A stretch of 64,000 nt of DNA from Baekduia alba (GCF_028416635.1 NZ_CP114013.1:682001-746000), one strand, 5' to 3'. Counted from the stretch's first letter, positions 7,015 to 17,560 are shown. Made by a program: numbers and translations. The notes: generated from the letters alone by a model not told the origin.

Positions 7015-8478
7015 ATGGACCCGATCCCGTCGTCGCCGATCGTCCGCGTCCTCAACGAGGACGTGCGCAAGTACCACCGCTGGTGCACGCCGTCGATCCT
7101 GCCCGGCCAGGAGCGGGTCGAGGACTTCTACGCATCGGACGTCTCGATCTCCGCCGGCTTCTTCGGCACGCTGGTCGACCACACCGGCGTCTTCGGCGAG
7201 GCCGAGCGCTTCGCCGCCGCCGCGCAGGGCGCCGACCGCACCATGTTCAGCGTCCACGGGTCCAGCGGCTCGAACTGGGTCGTCCTGCGGATGCTGGCGA
7301 TGGAGCGCCAGGACGCGCTCGTGCTCGTCGCGCGCAACATCCATCACTCGATGATGAACGCGATCAAGGCCTTCGACTTGGACTTCCGGTTCCTGCCGGC
7401 GCCCTACGACGCGCGCTTCGAGGCGCTGCTGCCGCCGTCGGTCGACGACGTCGTCAGCGCGCTGGACCGCTACCCCGAGGCGCTCGCGGTCGTCTACACG
7501 TCGCCGACCTACGAGGGGCTGGTGGGCAACACGGAGGACATCGTGGCCGCGGTGCACGAGCGGTCGCCGGACTGCCTGGTGTTCGTCGACGAGGCGTGGG
7601 GCGGGCACCTGCACTTCCACGAGGACCTGCCGTGCTCGGCGATGGCCGCCGGCGCCGACATCTGCGTGCAGTCGACCCACAAGCTCGCGGGCGGCCTGCA
7701 GCAGACGGGGCTGATCCACTGGCGCGAGGAGCGCGTCGACACCGAGCTGCTCGAAGAGGCCTACCGCGAGTACGTGACCACGTCGCCGTCCTACGGGCTG
7801 CTGGCCAGCGCCGACGCCGCGGTCCGGGCGCTGAGCGCGCGCGGCTCCGAGTTGTTGGGGGCGTCGATCGAGCGGACCGAGCGGCTGAAGGCGGCGCTGC
7901 GCCGCGCGCTGCCCGACCTCGACCACCTCGACGACTCGCGCTGGCTGGAGGCCGTGGGCCGCAACGTCGCGGGCGCGGACCTCGTCAAGACGACGCTCGG
8001 GCTGTCGCGCTTCTCGCTGTCGGGCTACGACGTCGCCGAGGCGCTCGTCGACCGCGGGATCGTCATCGAGAAGGCCGGCGTGCAGACCGTCACCCTGATC
8101 ACGACGTTCCAGCTCGGCGACGGCGCGGTGGGCGCGACGGTCGACGCGCTCGTCGCGATCCTCGACGGCCGGCAGCTGCCCGGTCGCACGCGCCAGCCCG
8201 CGCCCGGCAACCCGTTCGGCGGCATCGGCGACCGGCCGGTCATCCGCCCCTACGACGCCAAGCGCCTGGCCAAGTCGATCGGCCACGAGGTGCCGCTGCG
8301 CGAGGCGATCGGCAAGGTCGCGGCCGAGGAGGTCGAGGTCTACCCGCCGGGCATCCCGCTGATCCTGGAGGGCTTCCGCGTCGGCGCCGACGCGGTGATG
8401 TACCTCGAGCAGGCCCGCGCATCCGGCGGCTCGATCGTCGCCCGCGACACGTCGCTGAAGACGCTGCGCGTGCTGTAG
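7015..8478 (+). CDS. Orn/Lys/Arg decarboxylase-fold PLP enzyme
   Basis: 487 residues. PLP-dependent fold-type I enzyme of the SpeA/CadA-like Orn/Lys/Arg decarboxylase class (short form without the N-terminal wing domain). Seen: SVHGSSGSNW (substrate/PLP loop), VYTSPTYEGLVGN, VFVDEAWGGHL (cofactor aspartate), and STHKLAGGLQQTG, where the lysine forms the Schiff base. A C-terminal domain (EVEVYPPGIPLILEG) is typical of the family. It probably decarboxylates a basic amino acid for polyamine synthesis, but the related sphingosine-like or aminotransferase activities cannot be excluded. It starts 24 nt from a divergent small gene. Confidence 0.85.
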   Translation: MDPIPSSPIVRVLNEDVRKYHRWCTPSILPGQERVEDFYASDVSISAGFFGTLVDHTGVFGEAERFAAAAQGADRTMFSVHGSSGSNWVVLRMLAMERQDALVLVARNIHHSMMNAIKAFDLDFRFLPAPYDARFEALLPPSVDDVVSALDRYPEALAVVYTSPTYEGLVGNTEDIVAAVHERSPDCLVFVDEAWGGHLHFHEDLPCSAMAAGADICVQSTHKLAGGLQQTGLIHWREERVDTELLEEAYREYVTTSPSYGLLASADAAVRALSARGSELLGASIERTERLKAALRRALPDLDHLDDSRWLEAVGRNVAGADLVKTTLGLSRFSLSGYDVAEALVDRGIVIEKAGVQTVTLITTFQLGDGAVGATVDALVAILDGRQLPGRTRQPAPGNPFGGIGDRPVIRPYDAKRLAKSIGHEVPLREAIGKVAAEEVEVYPPGIPLILEGFRVGADAVMYLEQARASGGSIVARDTSLKTLRVL

Positions 8479-8540
8479 CGAAGAAAAAGTCACTAGGGAC
8501 ATGGGCGTTCCTGTACGCTGCCGCCTCCTCGGAGGCAGCC

Positions 8541-9386
8541 ATGGCTCGGCTCGACCACACCTCGCACGCCGTAGGGACCGCGAATGGACGGGACGGCGCG
8601 TCGGCGCTCGGCGACGGGGCCGTCACCGGGCTGCGGGTGACGATGGCGGGCGCGCTGCTGCGGCGCGGTCGCGCGTTCGCGCGCGCGGGTCGTCTGGAGG
8701 AGGCGATCGCGACGCTGCGCGAGCTGCTCGTCCGGTTCGGGGCCGAGGACGCGCCGGCGGTCGTCGCGGTCGTGCACCGGGCGCGCCGCCAGCTCGGCGG
8801 GGCGCTGGAGCAGTCCGGCCGACACGACGAGGCGGTCGTCGTGTTCGACGCGCTGCTGGCCGAGGATCGCGCCGACCCCGTCGCCGCGACGCGCGACGCG
8901 CTGGCGCGGGCGCTCGCGCTGCACCGCGGTGGGCGGCTCGACGAGGCGATCGAGGCCTACAACTCGCTGGACGCCGCGTTGGAGGGCGTCGACGCGGGAC
9001 CGCTGCTGGTGCCGCGGGTCTTCGCGCTCATGAACGTCGTCGAGGCGCTGGCCCAAGCGCGGCGCGACGACGAGGAGCTGGACGCGGCGCACGACCGCTA
9101 CGTGGCCGTCGTGGCGACCGACGTGGCGGGGACGTTCGCGGCGCTGCGCGCCGACCTCGGCGAGCGCGACGACCCGGCCGCCCGCGCGCGGCGGGCCGCG
9201 CTCGACCTCAAGCAGGCCGCGGTGCTGCTCGAGCTGGGCTCGCCGGCCGTGGCGATCGGGCTGCTGCGCCGGCTGATCGCGCGCTGGGAGGACGAGCGCG
9301 TGCCCGACGTCGTGCGCGTGGTCGCGAGGGCCCGGGATCTGGTCGCGCGCTTCGGGGAAGAGGACGAGGGCGCCGACCTGCTGTAG
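8541..9386 (+). CDS. Tetratricopeptide-repeat protein, first of a TPR operon
   Basis: 281 residues, almost entirely Ala/Leu/Arg-rich helical pairs with TPR spacing (ALLRRGRAFARAGRLEEAIATLRELL, quoted by position 45-70). Cytosolic: no signal peptide. A strong GGAGG lies 5 nt before the ATG at 8541, unusual here because many neighbours have no ribosome site. It is 8 nt upstream of a second TPR gene and both are followed by an overlapping small acidic protein, so the three form one operon. Role unknown; TPR proteins scaffold partners. Confidence 0.78.
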   Translation: MARLDHTSHAVGTANGRDGASALGDGAVTGLRVTMAGALLRRGRAFARAGRLEEAIATLRELLVRFGAEDAPAVVAVVHRARRQLGGALEQSGRHDEAVVVFDALLAEDRADPVAATRDALARALALHRGGRLDEAIEAYNSLDAALEGVDAGPLLVPRVFALMNVVEALAQARRDDEELDAAHDRYVAVVATDVAGTFAALRADLGERDDPAARARRAALDLKQAAVLLELGSPAVAIGLLRRLIARWEDERVPDVVRVVARARDLVARFGEEDEGADLL

Positions 9387-9394
9387 TTGGCGGC

Positions 9395-10327
9395 ATGGCT
9401 GATGACGTCCATCGCTCCGGATCGATCGGGGAGGGCCTGCGCGCGCAGGCCGCGCACGAGTACGCGGAGGCCGAGCGGCTGCTGCGCGGCGCGGTCGACG
9501 CCGGCGAGCCCGACGCCGGGTACTACCTCGGCGAGCTGCTGATCGAGCTGGACCGCGCCGCCGAGGCCGTCCCGGTGTTGCGCGACGCGGTCGACACGGG
9601 CGACCCGGACGCGCTGATCCCGCTCGGCAACGCGCTGTGGGATCAGGGCGACCTGGCGGGGGCGGAGACGTCCTACCGCGCCGCGGCCGATCGCGGCGAG
9701 CTCGCCGCAGGCCACAACCTCGGGCTGTTGTTGTACGACATCGGGCGCGTCGAGGAGGCGATCGCCCTGTGGCGCACGACCGTCGCGATCGGCGAGACCG
9801 AGCATCGGCTGCTCGCCAACGCGCTCGCCGACGTCGACGAGGTCGAGGCCGCCGAGGCGCTGTTTCGCGAGGGCGCGACGGCGGGCGACGCCAACGCCCT
9901 GGTCGACCTCGGCGCGCTGCTCCAGGACGAGGACCGCCTGGACGAGGCCGAGGTCGTCTTGCGCGAGGCGATCGCCGCCGGCGGGCTCGAGGCCTATGCC
10001 TTCCTGGCGTCCGTGCTGCGCCTCGACGACCGCGTGGAGGAGGCCGTCGCGGTGCTGCGCGAGGGCGCCGGGCGCGAGGTCGCGACCGCCGAGACGCAGT
10101 TGGCCAATCACTTGAGCGACCGCGACCCGGCGTCCGGCGAGGCCGAGGAGCTGTACCGCCGCGCCGCCCTCCACGGAGACGACGAGGCCTACAACAACCT
10201 CGGCGTCATGCTCTGGGACCAGGGTCGCGTCGACGACGCCGAGCTGGCGTTCCGCCGCGGGGCCGAGCTGGGCGACGACCTGGCGGTGGCCAACCTCGCG
10301 GGGCTGCTGGAGGAGCGCCGCGGGTGA
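9395..10327 (+). CDS. Tetratricopeptide / Sel1-like repeat protein
   Basis: 310 residues built from about eight helical repeats of 34-37 residues, each with a core like G(D/E)xxAxxxLGxLLxDxxRxxEA (for example GHNLGLLLYDIGRVEEAI and AYNNLGVMLWDQGRVDDAE). The spacing and AxNNLG pattern lie between TPR and Sel1. Very acidic; no signal peptide. Its stop overlaps the next start in GTGA, which implies translational coupling. A scaffold for a cytosolic complex is likely, partner unknown. Confidence 0.8.
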   Translation: MADDVHRSGSIGEGLRAQAAHEYAEAERLLRGAVDAGEPDAGYYLGELLIELDRAAEAVPVLRDAVDTGDPDALIPLGNALWDQGDLAGAETSYRAAADRGELAAGHNLGLLLYDIGRVEEAIALWRTTVAIGETEHRLLANALADVDEVEAAEALFREGATAGDANALVDLGALLQDEDRLDEAEVVLREAIAAGGLEAYAFLASVLRLDDRVEEAVAVLREGAGREVATAETQLANHLSDRDPASGEAEELYRRAALHGDDEAYNNLGVMLWDQGRVDDAELAFRRGAELGDDLAVANLAGLLEERRG

Positions 10328-10644
10328 GCGAGGAGCGCCGGCGCTGGTACGCGCTGGTCGGGGTGGTCCGGCGGGAAGGGGCCGCGGAGTGCGAGCTGCC
10401 CGACGACGCCGAGGGCGGGTTCATCCACACCGCGGCGCTCGCGCCCGACATCGGCACGTTCACCGCGCTCGTCGCGACCGCCGCGGCGGAGCTCGGGCTG
10501 GTCGTCGACGCATGGGACTGGGTCGCCGTGGACGACGAGATCCCGGAGGAGGACGGGTGGGACGCCACCACGCTGGCCGCCTGGAACGCGCTCGTGGACG
10601 ACGACGACGGTGTCGTCTGGAGCGACACGATGGTCGTCTGGTGA
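10324..10644 (+). CDS. Small acidic hypothetical protein, 106 aa, coupled to the TPR operon
   Basis: Not recognised. Starts with GTG inside the stop of the TPR gene (GTGA overlap). Pattern: RRRWYALVGVVRREG, then CELPDDAEGGFIHTAALAPD, and an acidic tryptophan-rich C-terminal half (AWDWVAVDDEIPEEDGWD, VVWSDTMVVW). Net charge strongly negative. It may be the partner bound by the two TPR proteins, which is an inference from operon position only. Confidence 0.68.
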   Translation: MSEERRRWYALVGVVRREGAAECELPDDAEGGFIHTAALAPDIGTFTALVATAAAELGLVVDAWDWVAVDDEIPEEDGWDATTLAAWNALVDDDDGVVWSDTMVVW

Positions 10645-10679
10645 CGGCGCGCGCCGCCTGAGCCGTCGGCCGCGCGTCG

Positions 10680-10685
10680 TACCCT
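10680..10685 (+). promoter_or_regulatory. TACCCT -10 box, near-leaderless start
   Basis: TACCCT ends 9 nt before the ATG of the YgjP-like gene and no Shine-Dalgarno sequence follows. Same arrangement as at many other starts in the window. Confidence 0.45.
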
Positions 10686-10694
10686 GCAGCGCCG

Positions 10695-11375
10695 ATGTCC
10701 GCGCCCGGCGCCGCCGCTCCGTTCGAGTACACCATCCGCCGGTCCGACCGTGCGCGGCGCGTGCGCGTGCGGGTCGATCCGCGCGACGGGGCGGTCGAGG
10801 TCGTCCTGCCCAAGCGCGCGGCGGCGCGGGACGCCGAGCGGGCGGTCGTCGAGCTGCGCACGTGGATCGCGCGGCGGCGGGCCGAGGTCGAGCGGTCGCG
10901 GGCGCGCGTCGCCGCGCGGGCGCCCGGGACGGTGCCCTACCTCGGCGTCGACCTCGTGCTGACGCCGCAGGCCGGCCGGACCCGCGTGCACCGGCGCGGC
11001 GACGTGCTACTCGTGCCGGGCGACGACGCGGCGCGCGTCGCGATCGAGCGGTGGTACCGCAAGCAGGCGCGGATCGAGATCGCGCCGCGGCTGGACGCGG
11101 CGGCGGGCGCGATCGGGCGCGAGTACACCAGGTTGACGATCCGCGACCAGCGGACGCGGTGGGGCTCCTGCTCGTCGCGCGGCGCGATGTCGTTCAACTG
11201 GCGGCTGCTGCTCGCGCCCGAGGCGGTGCTGGAGTACGTCGTCCGCCACGAGGCCGCGCACCTGGCGGTCATGGACCACTCGCCGCGCTTCTGGGCGGCG
11301 ATGGAGCGGCTGATGCCGGGCTACGAGGTCCCGCGCCGCTGGCTGCGCGACCACGGCGCGACGCTGGTGCTGTGA
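10695..11375 (+). CDS. YgjP-like (DUF45 / M48-type) zinc metallopeptidase
   Basis: 226 residues. The YgjP family signature is complete: RWGSCSSRGAMSFNWRLLLAP, then the zinc motif HEAAH in YVVRHEAAHLAVMDHS, and HSPRFWAAMERLMPGY. The N-terminal half (YTIRRSDRARRVRVRVDP) is a beta domain found in all members. Predicted cytosolic metallopeptidase of the SprT/M48 clan; physiological substrate unknown. Its stop overlaps the GTG of the next gene (GTGA), so peptidase and kinase are translated together. Confidence 0.9.
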   Translation: MSAPGAAAPFEYTIRRSDRARRVRVRVDPRDGAVEVVLPKRAAARDAERAVVELRTWIARRRAEVERSRARVAARAPGTVPYLGVDLVLTPQAGRTRVHRRGDVLLVPGDDAARVAIERWYRKQARIEIAPRLDAAAGAIGREYTRLTIRDQRTRWGSCSSRGAMSFNWRLLLAPEAVLEYVVRHEAAHLAVMDHSPRFWAAMERLMPGYEVPRRWLRDHGATLVL

Positions 11376-12226
11376 AGCTCGCGGTCGTCGGGCACGTCGA
11401 GTGGGTCGACTTCGTGGTCGTCGGGCGACTCCCACGGGCCGGCGAGATCCTGCACGCCGAGTCCGCGCACGAGGAGCCGGCGGGCGGCGGCGGGATGGCG
11501 GCCTATGCCTTGCGGTCGCTTACCGGTCGCTGCGCGTTCTACTGCGCGGTCGGCGACGACGCGCGGGCGCAGCGGACGGTCGCGCGGCTGGGGGAGGCCG
11601 GGATCGACGTGCGCGCCGGCGTCCACGCGGGGCGCGAGCAGCGACGGGTGATCACGTACCTCACGACGGGCGAGGGCGACGGCGACGGCGACGGTGACCG
11701 CACGATCACCGTCCTCGGCCCGCGGCTCGTGCCGCACGGCGACGACGCGGTCGACTGGGCGGCGCTGGCGTCGTTCGACGGCGTCTTCCTCACCGCCGGC
11801 GACGCGGCGGCGGTCCGGGCGGCGCGCGGCGCGAAGGTGCTCGTCGCGACGCCGCGTGCCCGCGACCCGCTGATCGCGGCGGGCGTGTCCGTCGACGTCC
11901 TGGTCGGCAGCGCCGGCGATCCCGGTGAGGCGATCGACGATGCCCTGGTCGCCGCGACCCGCCCGCGCTGGATCGTCCAGACCGAAGGCGCCGCCGGAGG
12001 CTCCTGGCGCGCGGCCGACGGCACGACCGGCCGCTGGGACGCCGTGGCGCTGCCCGGCGCGCCCGTCGACGACTACGGCTGCGGCGACGCGTTCGCCGCC
12101 GCGCTGACCGCCGCGCTGGCCCGCGGCGACGACCTCCCCGCCGCCTGCGCGCTGGGCGCCCGGGTCGGCGCCGCCCTGCTCTGCGAGCGCGCGCCGGTGG
12201 TCGGCGAGTTGTCGGCCTACTGGTGA
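11372..12226 (+). CDS. PfkB-family carbohydrate/nucleoside kinase
   Basis: 284 residues. Ribokinase fold: N-terminal VVGHVEWVDFVVV and EPAGGGGMAAYAL, C-terminal PfkB signature DDYGCGDAFAAAL with the catalytic aspartate in GCGD. The substrate class is open (sugar, sugar phosphate or nucleoside). Residues around 104-111 are an alternating Gly-Asp run coded by a short in-frame repeat, likely a length-variable loop. Starts at a GTG overlapping the previous stop and is abutted by the AraC gene. Confidence 0.85.
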   Translation: MKLAVVGHVEWVDFVVVGRLPRAGEILHAESAHEEPAGGGGMAAYALRSLTGRCAFYCAVGDDARAQRTVARLGEAGIDVRAGVHAGREQRRVITYLTTGEGDGDGDGDRTITVLGPRLVPHGDDAVDWAALASFDGVFLTAGDAAAVRAARGAKVLVATPRARDPLIAAGVSVDVLVGSAGDPGEAIDDALVAATRPRWIVQTEGAAGGSWRAADGTTGRWDAVALPGAPVDDYGCGDAFAAALTAALARGDDLPAACALGARVGAALLCERAPVVGELSAYW

Positions 12227-12991
12227 GTGCGCAACCATGGAGGCGTGTCCGTCGCCTACCGCGAATACGCCCCGCCGCCCGGGCTGGAGGCGCTCGTCGC
12301 GTGCGTCTGGGTCTCGCACGGCGGTGAGACGCGGGTCCTGCCGGACGCGTGCGTCGACGTCGTGATGGACGGCGGGCGGCTGGTCGTGGCGGGGCCGGCG
12401 ACGGCGGCGGTGCTCGCGCCGGCGACGCCGGGGCAGGCCCGGGTCGGCGTGCGCTTCCGCGTGGGGGCCGCGGGCGCGGCGCTGGGGCTGCCGGTCGGCG
12501 AGCTCCGCGACCAGGGTGTAGGACTCGAGGAGATCTGGGGCGCGCACGCGCGGCGGGTCGAGGCGCGCGCGCTCGCCGCGCCGACGCCCGAGGACGCGCT
12601 GCTGGCGCTGATCGGCGGGGTCGCCGAGCGGCTGCCCGCGCCGGAGGCCGCCGACCACGAGGTCCGGCGCGCGGCGCTGGCGCTGGCACGACCGCGCAGG
12701 GGCGAGGCGGAGGCGGCCGCCGTGGCGGGCCTGAGCGCGCGCCAGCTGCGGCGCCGCTTCGAGGCCGCCGTCGGCTACGGCCCGGCGACGCTCGTGCGCG
12801 TGCTGCGGTTCCAGCGCTTCCTGCGCGCGGCGCGCACGATCGACGCGCCGCTCGCCCGCCTCGCCGCCGAAGCCGGCTACGCCGACCAGGCCCACCTCGC
12901 CCGCGAGTCCCGCCGCCTCGCCGGCCTGCCGCCCTCGGCGCTGCTCGCGGCCGGCGCCGGCCCGGCAGGCGAGCCGCCGCGCCCGCGCTGA
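12227..12991 (+). CDS. AraC-family transcriptional regulator
   Basis: 254 residues from the GTG directly after the previous stop; a second GTG at 12245 gives the more usual N-terminus (VAYREYAPPPGL) but its GGAGG is only 1 nt away. The N-terminal half is the DUF6597-type ligand domain (ALVACVWVSHG, LPDACVDVVM). The C-terminal third is a double helix-turn-helix: GLSARQLRRRFEAAVGYGP and a second helix pair ending in EAGYADQAHLARESRRLAG. DNA-binding activator or repressor; it could control the peptidase/kinase pair it follows. Confidence 0.87.
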   Translation: MRNHGGVSVAYREYAPPPGLEALVACVWVSHGGETRVLPDACVDVVMDGGRLVVAGPATAAVLAPATPGQARVGVRFRVGAAGAALGLPVGELRDQGVGLEEIWGAHARRVEARALAAPTPEDALLALIGGVAERLPAPEAADHEVRRAALALARPRRGEAEAAAVAGLSARQLRRRFEAAVGYGPATLVRVLRFQRFLRAARTIDAPLARLAAEAGYADQAHLARESRRLAGLPPSALLAAGAGPAGEPPRPR

Positions 12992-13065
12992 GCCGCCCCC
13001 GCCCGCCGCGCGGATGGCCGATCCGTTCAAGGCGGCGCCGCGCCTGATGCGCCAGGCTCCGTGCC

Positions 13066-13929
13066 ATGCCCGATCTCGACGCCGCCGCGCAGTTCGTCCA
13101 CACCCACGGCCGCCTGCTCGAACGGCGACGCTTCGAGCACCGCTACGGCGGCGCGCCCGATGCCGCCGCGGTCCTGCGTGCCGTCGAGGCCTACAGGAAC
13201 GCCGACGGCGGCTTCGGCTTCATGGAGCCCGACCTCCGGACGCCGGCCAGCCAGCCGTCGGCGGTCCTCTACGCCTTCGAGGTCCTCGAGGAGATCCCGG
13301 GCCAGGCGCCGAAGGCGCTCACCGACGGCGCGCTCGACTGGCTGACCACCGTCACCAACGACGACGGCGGCATCCCGTTCGTGCTGCACACCGCCGAGGG
13401 CTACGCGCACGCGCCGTGGTGGGCGCCGCAGCCCGATCCGCCGTCGTCGCTGCTGATGACCGCGGGCGTCGCGTCGGTCGCCTACCGGCTCGGCCTCGAC
13501 CATCCCTGGCTCGGCCCGGCCACCGCGTACATCTGGGGTGCGATCGCCGACCTGAAGCTGAGCGACCCCTATGCCTTCCGGTACACGATGCACTTCCTCG
13601 ACGCCGTCCCCGACCGGGCGCGAGCCGACGCGGAGATCGAGGTCTTCCGGGATCGCATGCCGGCCGACGGCGTGCTCAAGGTCGAGGCGGGCGTGGAAGG
13701 CGAGGCGCTCGGCGCGCTCGAGGTCGCGCCGCGCCCCGACCACGCCGGCCGCCGGCTGTTCCCGGACGCGCTCGTCGAGCGCGAGCTCGACGAGCTTGCC
13801 AACGCCCAGAAGCCCGACGGCGGCTGGGACTTCGGCTGGGCCGCCTGGAACCCCGCGGTGGCCTGGGAGTGGCGCGGCATGGTCACCCTCTCCGCGCTGA
13901 GCACCCTCAAGGCCTACAACAGGCTCTAG
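13066..13929 (+). CDS. Alpha/alpha-toroid protein (squalene-cyclase / prenyltransferase-like fold)
   Basis: 287 residues. Repeated QW-like motifs mark an alpha/alpha toroid: [28 protein letters not shown], and [15 protein letters not shown]. The protein is about half the size of a squalene-hopene cyclase and lacks an obvious DxDD motif, so it is probably not a classical cyclase. Related short proteins are common in actinobacteria without assigned activity. A CAGGCT box lies 7 nt before the ATG, resembling the TAGGCT leaderless promoters. Its end overlaps a convergent gene by 4 bp. Confidence 0.75.
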   Translation: MPDLDAAAQFVHTHGRLLERRRFEHRYGGAPDAAAVLRAVEAYRNADGGFGFMEPDLRTPASQPSAVLYAFEVLEEIPGQAPKALTDGALDWLTTVTNDDGGIPFVLHTAEGYAHAPWWAPQPDPPSSLLMTAGVASVAYRLGLDHPWLGPATAYIWGAIADLKLSDPYAFRYTMHFLDAVPDRARADAEIEVFRDRMPADGVLKVEAGVEGEALGALEVAPRPDHAGRRLFPDALVERELDELANAQKPDGGWDFGWAAWNPAVAWEWRGMVTLSALSTLKAYNRL

Positions 13930-14789
13930 CCCGCCGCCTCCAGCGTCGCCAGCTCCTCGTCGCTCAGCGTCAGCTCCGCCGCCGCCACGTTCTCCTCCAG
14001 GTGCGCGACCGAGCTCGTGCCCGGGATCGGCAGCATCACGGGGGACTTGGCCAGCAGCCACGCGAGCGCGACCTGGCCGGCCGTCGCGTCGTGGGCCCGC
14101 GCGATCGCGTCCACGGCGCCGCCGGGCTTGGCCAGCTCGCCGGCCGCCAGCGGGAACCACGGGATGAACCCGATGCCCTGCTCCTCGCAGTAGGCGAGCA
14201 CGTCCTCGGACTGGCGATTGGTCAGGTTGTACAGGTTCTGCACGGTCGTGACCGTGAAGACCTCCTGGGCCGCCTTGATCTCGTCGACGCTGACCTCGCT
14301 GAGCCCGAGGTGCCGGACCACGCCGTCGTCCTGCAAGGCCTTCAACTCGCCGAACTGCTCCTCGTGCGAGGTGCGCGGGTCGATGCGGTGCAACTGGTAC
14401 AGGTCGATCACGTCGACCTTCAGCCGGCGCAGCGACGTCAGCGCGCACTGGCGCAGGTACTCCCACCGGCCGACCTCCTTCCAGACGCCCGGCCCGTGCC
14501 GGGTGAAGCCGCCCTTGGTCGCGACCGTCGTCCCGTTCGCGGCGTACGGCGCCAGCGCCTCGGCGATGTAGTCCTCGCTGAAGTACGGCCCGTAGGAGTC
14601 GGCCGTGTCGATGAAGTCGACGCCCAGCTCGGGCAGCCGCCGCAGCACCTCGAGCACCTTGTCGTGGTCCTGCGCCGGCCCCCAGACGCCGTCCCCGACG
14701 ATGCGCATCGCCCCGTACCCGAGGCGCGTCACCTCGAGGTCGCCGCCGATCTTGAAGGTGCCGGACGCCGCTGCGGAGATCGAGGCCAT
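13926..14789 (-). CDS. Aldo/keto reductase
   Basis: 287 residues, normal for the family. NADPH-dependent reduction of an aldehyde or ketone. Visible catalytic tetrad: aspartate and tyrosine in DTADSYGPY, lysine in VATKGGF, histidine in LYQLHRID. The C-terminal [14 protein letters not shown] loop is the coenzyme-binding segment. The ATG at 14789 is 7 nt from a TAGCGT box. Similar to actinobacterial AKRs acting on lipid or xenobiotic aldehydes; exact substrate unknown. Confidence 0.93.
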   Translation of the reverse strand: MASISAAASGTFKIGGDLEVTRLGYGAMRIVGDGVWGPAQDHDKVLEVLRRLPELGVDFIDTADSYGPYFSEDYIAEALAPYAANGTTVATKGGFTRHGPGVWKEVGRWEYLRQCALTSLRRLKVDVIDLYQLHRIDPRTSHEEQFGELKALQDDGVVRHLGLSEVSVDEIKAAQEVFTVTTVQNLYNLTNRQSEDVLAYCEEQGIGFIPWFPLAAGELAKPGGAVDAIARAHDATAGQVALAWLLAKSPVMLPIPGTSSVAHLEENVAAAELTLSDEELATLEAAG

Positions 14790-14796
14790 GCGCTCG

Positions 14797-14802
14797 ACGC
14801 TA
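14797..14802 (-). promoter_or_regulatory. TAGCGT -10 box for the aldo/keto reductase
   Basis: Read on the minus strand, TAGCGT ends 7 nt before the ATG at 14789 and no ribosome-binding site is present. The box overlaps the stop codon region of the upstream gene. Confidence 0.42.
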
Positions 14803-15159
14803 GCGCGCCGGGAGCCCGACCTCGCGCCGCAGCGCCGACCAGGCGTCCTCGCGGTCGCGCACCTCGATCAACCGGCGGTGCACGACGCCGACGAACGCCT
14901 CCGTCGAGCCGTCGCCGCGGACGTCGACGCCCGCGCGCAGCCGCCCCGGACCGCGCAGCTCGCCGCGGACCGCGACCTGCTGCGCCGGCTCGTAGTCGCG
15001 CCCCAGCGCGCGCTCGACCCGCGGCGCCCGGCGCAGCTGCGTGGCATCCGCGCGCAGCTCCGTCTCCAGCGCGTCGACGGCCTCGGCCAGCGTCGCGAAG
15101 CCGCGCTTCTCGGGCTTTCCGCGGCGGCGCAGGACGATGGTGAACGGCGACGACGGCAG
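14800..15159 (-). CDS. Hypothetical protein, ~119 aa, with no ATG/GTG/TTG start
   Basis: Coding-like frame ending at 14800. Residues [21 protein letters not shown] form a typical short N-terminus, followed by a charged helical middle and [18 protein letters not shown]. Codon use is strongly coding. Between the GNAT stop (15170) and this sequence there is no ATG, GTG or TTG in frame; the only near-cognate candidate is CTG at 15159. Either CTG is used, or the start codon was mutated and the gene is dying, or it is translated by reinitiation after the GNAT stop. No function is recognised. Confidence 0.5.
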   Translation of the reverse strand: MPSSPFTIVLRRRGKPEKRGFATLAEAVDALETELRADATQLRRAPRVERALGRDYEPAQQVAVRGELRGPGRLRAGVDVRGDGSTEAFVGVVHRRLIEVRDREDAWSALRREVGLPAR

Positions 15160-15169
15160 GCCGCGAAGC

Positions 15170-15679
15170 CTACGCGGCGACGAGCGGCGCGACCATCTCG
15201 TCCACGCCGCGCTCGCGCGTGAACGACAGCTGCGAGGAGATCTTCGCGAAGAGCCGGTGCGCGGCCTGGTTGGTCGGCAGCATCGAGGCCGTGAAGCGCT
15301 GCACGCCGCGCTCCCGCGCCGCGTCGGCCAGCGCGCGGCCCAGCGCCGTCCCAACGCCGCGGCCCTGAAGGTCGTCGGCGATCACGATGGCGATCTCCGC
15401 GTCGCCCGGAGCGTCGCCGTCGCGCACCCAGCGACCGACGCCGACGACGACGTCGGGCGCCTGGGCCAAAACGGCGACCAGGGCGTGGTGGTCGACGAAG
15501 TCGACCTCGGTCAGGTACGTCAGCTCGCTCGCCGACAGCCGCGGCTTCGGCGACAGGAACCGCTGGTAGACCGACCGCTCGGACAGGCGCCCGAGGCCGG
15601 CGACCAGCGCGTCCTTGTCCGCCGGCCTGATGCGGCGGACGAGGAGCTCGGGCACTGCGGCTGAGGGGCGTAGCGTCAT
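15170..15679 (-). CDS. GNAT-family N-acetyltransferase
   Basis: 169 residues. Acetyl-CoA binding motif A is IAIVIADDLQGRGVGTALGRAL; the preceding VGRWVRDG and following FTASMLPTNQAAHRLFAKI complete the fold. The N-terminus (VRRIRPADKDALVAGLGRLSERSVYQRFL) is that of the GNAT domains found fused to or beside acyl-CoA synthetases and acting on protein lysines, which is only a similarity. A TAGCAT box lies 9 nt before the ATG. Downstream is the frame with no clear start. Confidence 0.88.
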   Translation of the reverse strand: MTLRPSAAVPELLVRRIRPADKDALVAGLGRLSERSVYQRFLSPKPRLSASELTYLTEVDFVDHHALVAVLAQAPDVVVGVGRWVRDGDAPGDAEIAIVIADDLQGRGVGTALGRALADAARERGVQRFTASMLPTNQAAHRLFAKISSQLSFTRERGVDEMVAPLVAA

Positions 15680-15766
15680 GCAACGGACATGCTAGGCCGC
15701 ACCCACCGCAAGTCTGTGCGGCCGGTCACGCACGCTCGCGCGCGCCACCGGCCGCCAGACGAAGGA

Positions 15767-17098
<1,332 letters not shown>

Positions 17099-17189
17099 GA
17101 TCGGGTGCCCTCTCTCGGGTAAGGGGATCGTCTCTGCATACTAGTGTCCGCGCGCCCTCGGGGACCCACTCGACGCCCCGGCGCTCGGC

Positions 17190-17549
17190 TCAGCGACGGT
17201 CCCAGCGGTCGCGGGCCCGCTCGCCCGCCCGCTTGGCCCGGCGCGCCGTGGTGGTGTTGCCGAGGACGCGGGCGATCCGCGACCCGCGGTCGACCAGGTG
17301 CGCGGCCTTCTCGGCCGCCGGGAACGTGGTCGTCACGAACCGCTCGGCGATCCGGGCGACCTCCGGCGCGTCCAGGAAGCGCAGGCCGTCCGGCGTGTCG
17401 ACGTCGATGCCGTCGAAGATGTGCTCGCGCTTGGCCTCGTGGGCGCGGCGGACCGTGCCGAGCTCGACGCCGTCGGCGCTGCGCACGGTCGTCCCGCGCC
17501 GCAGCACCTGGTAGCTGATCGCGTGGCCGTCGTCCTCGAGGTCCGTCAC
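17190..17549 (-). CDS. PRC-barrel-like (DUF2171-type) protein, 119 aa
   Basis: Starts at the GTG at 17549, 11 nt after a small membrane protein gene. The N-terminal 65 residues ([49 protein letters not shown], seen in parts) have the beta-barrel pattern of PRC-barrel/DUF2171 proteins. The C-terminal part is basic and helical ([18 protein letters not shown]). Cytosolic. Function unknown; such domains often bind RNA or membranes' inner face. Confidence 0.68.
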   Translation of the reverse strand: MTDLEDDGHAISYQVLRRGTTVRSADGVELGTVRRAHEAKREHIFDGIDVDTPDGLRFLDAPEVARIAERFVTTTFPAAEKAAHLVDRGSRIARVLGNTTTARRAKRAGERARDRWDRR

Positions 17550-17560
17550 GCGCGAGAACG

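Noticed and set aside
11683-11700. GGCGAC repeats as a possible microsatellite or binding array
   Set aside because: It is a short in-frame Gly-Asp run inside the PfkB kinase gene and lies in a surface loop by its position; nothing suggests a DNA role.
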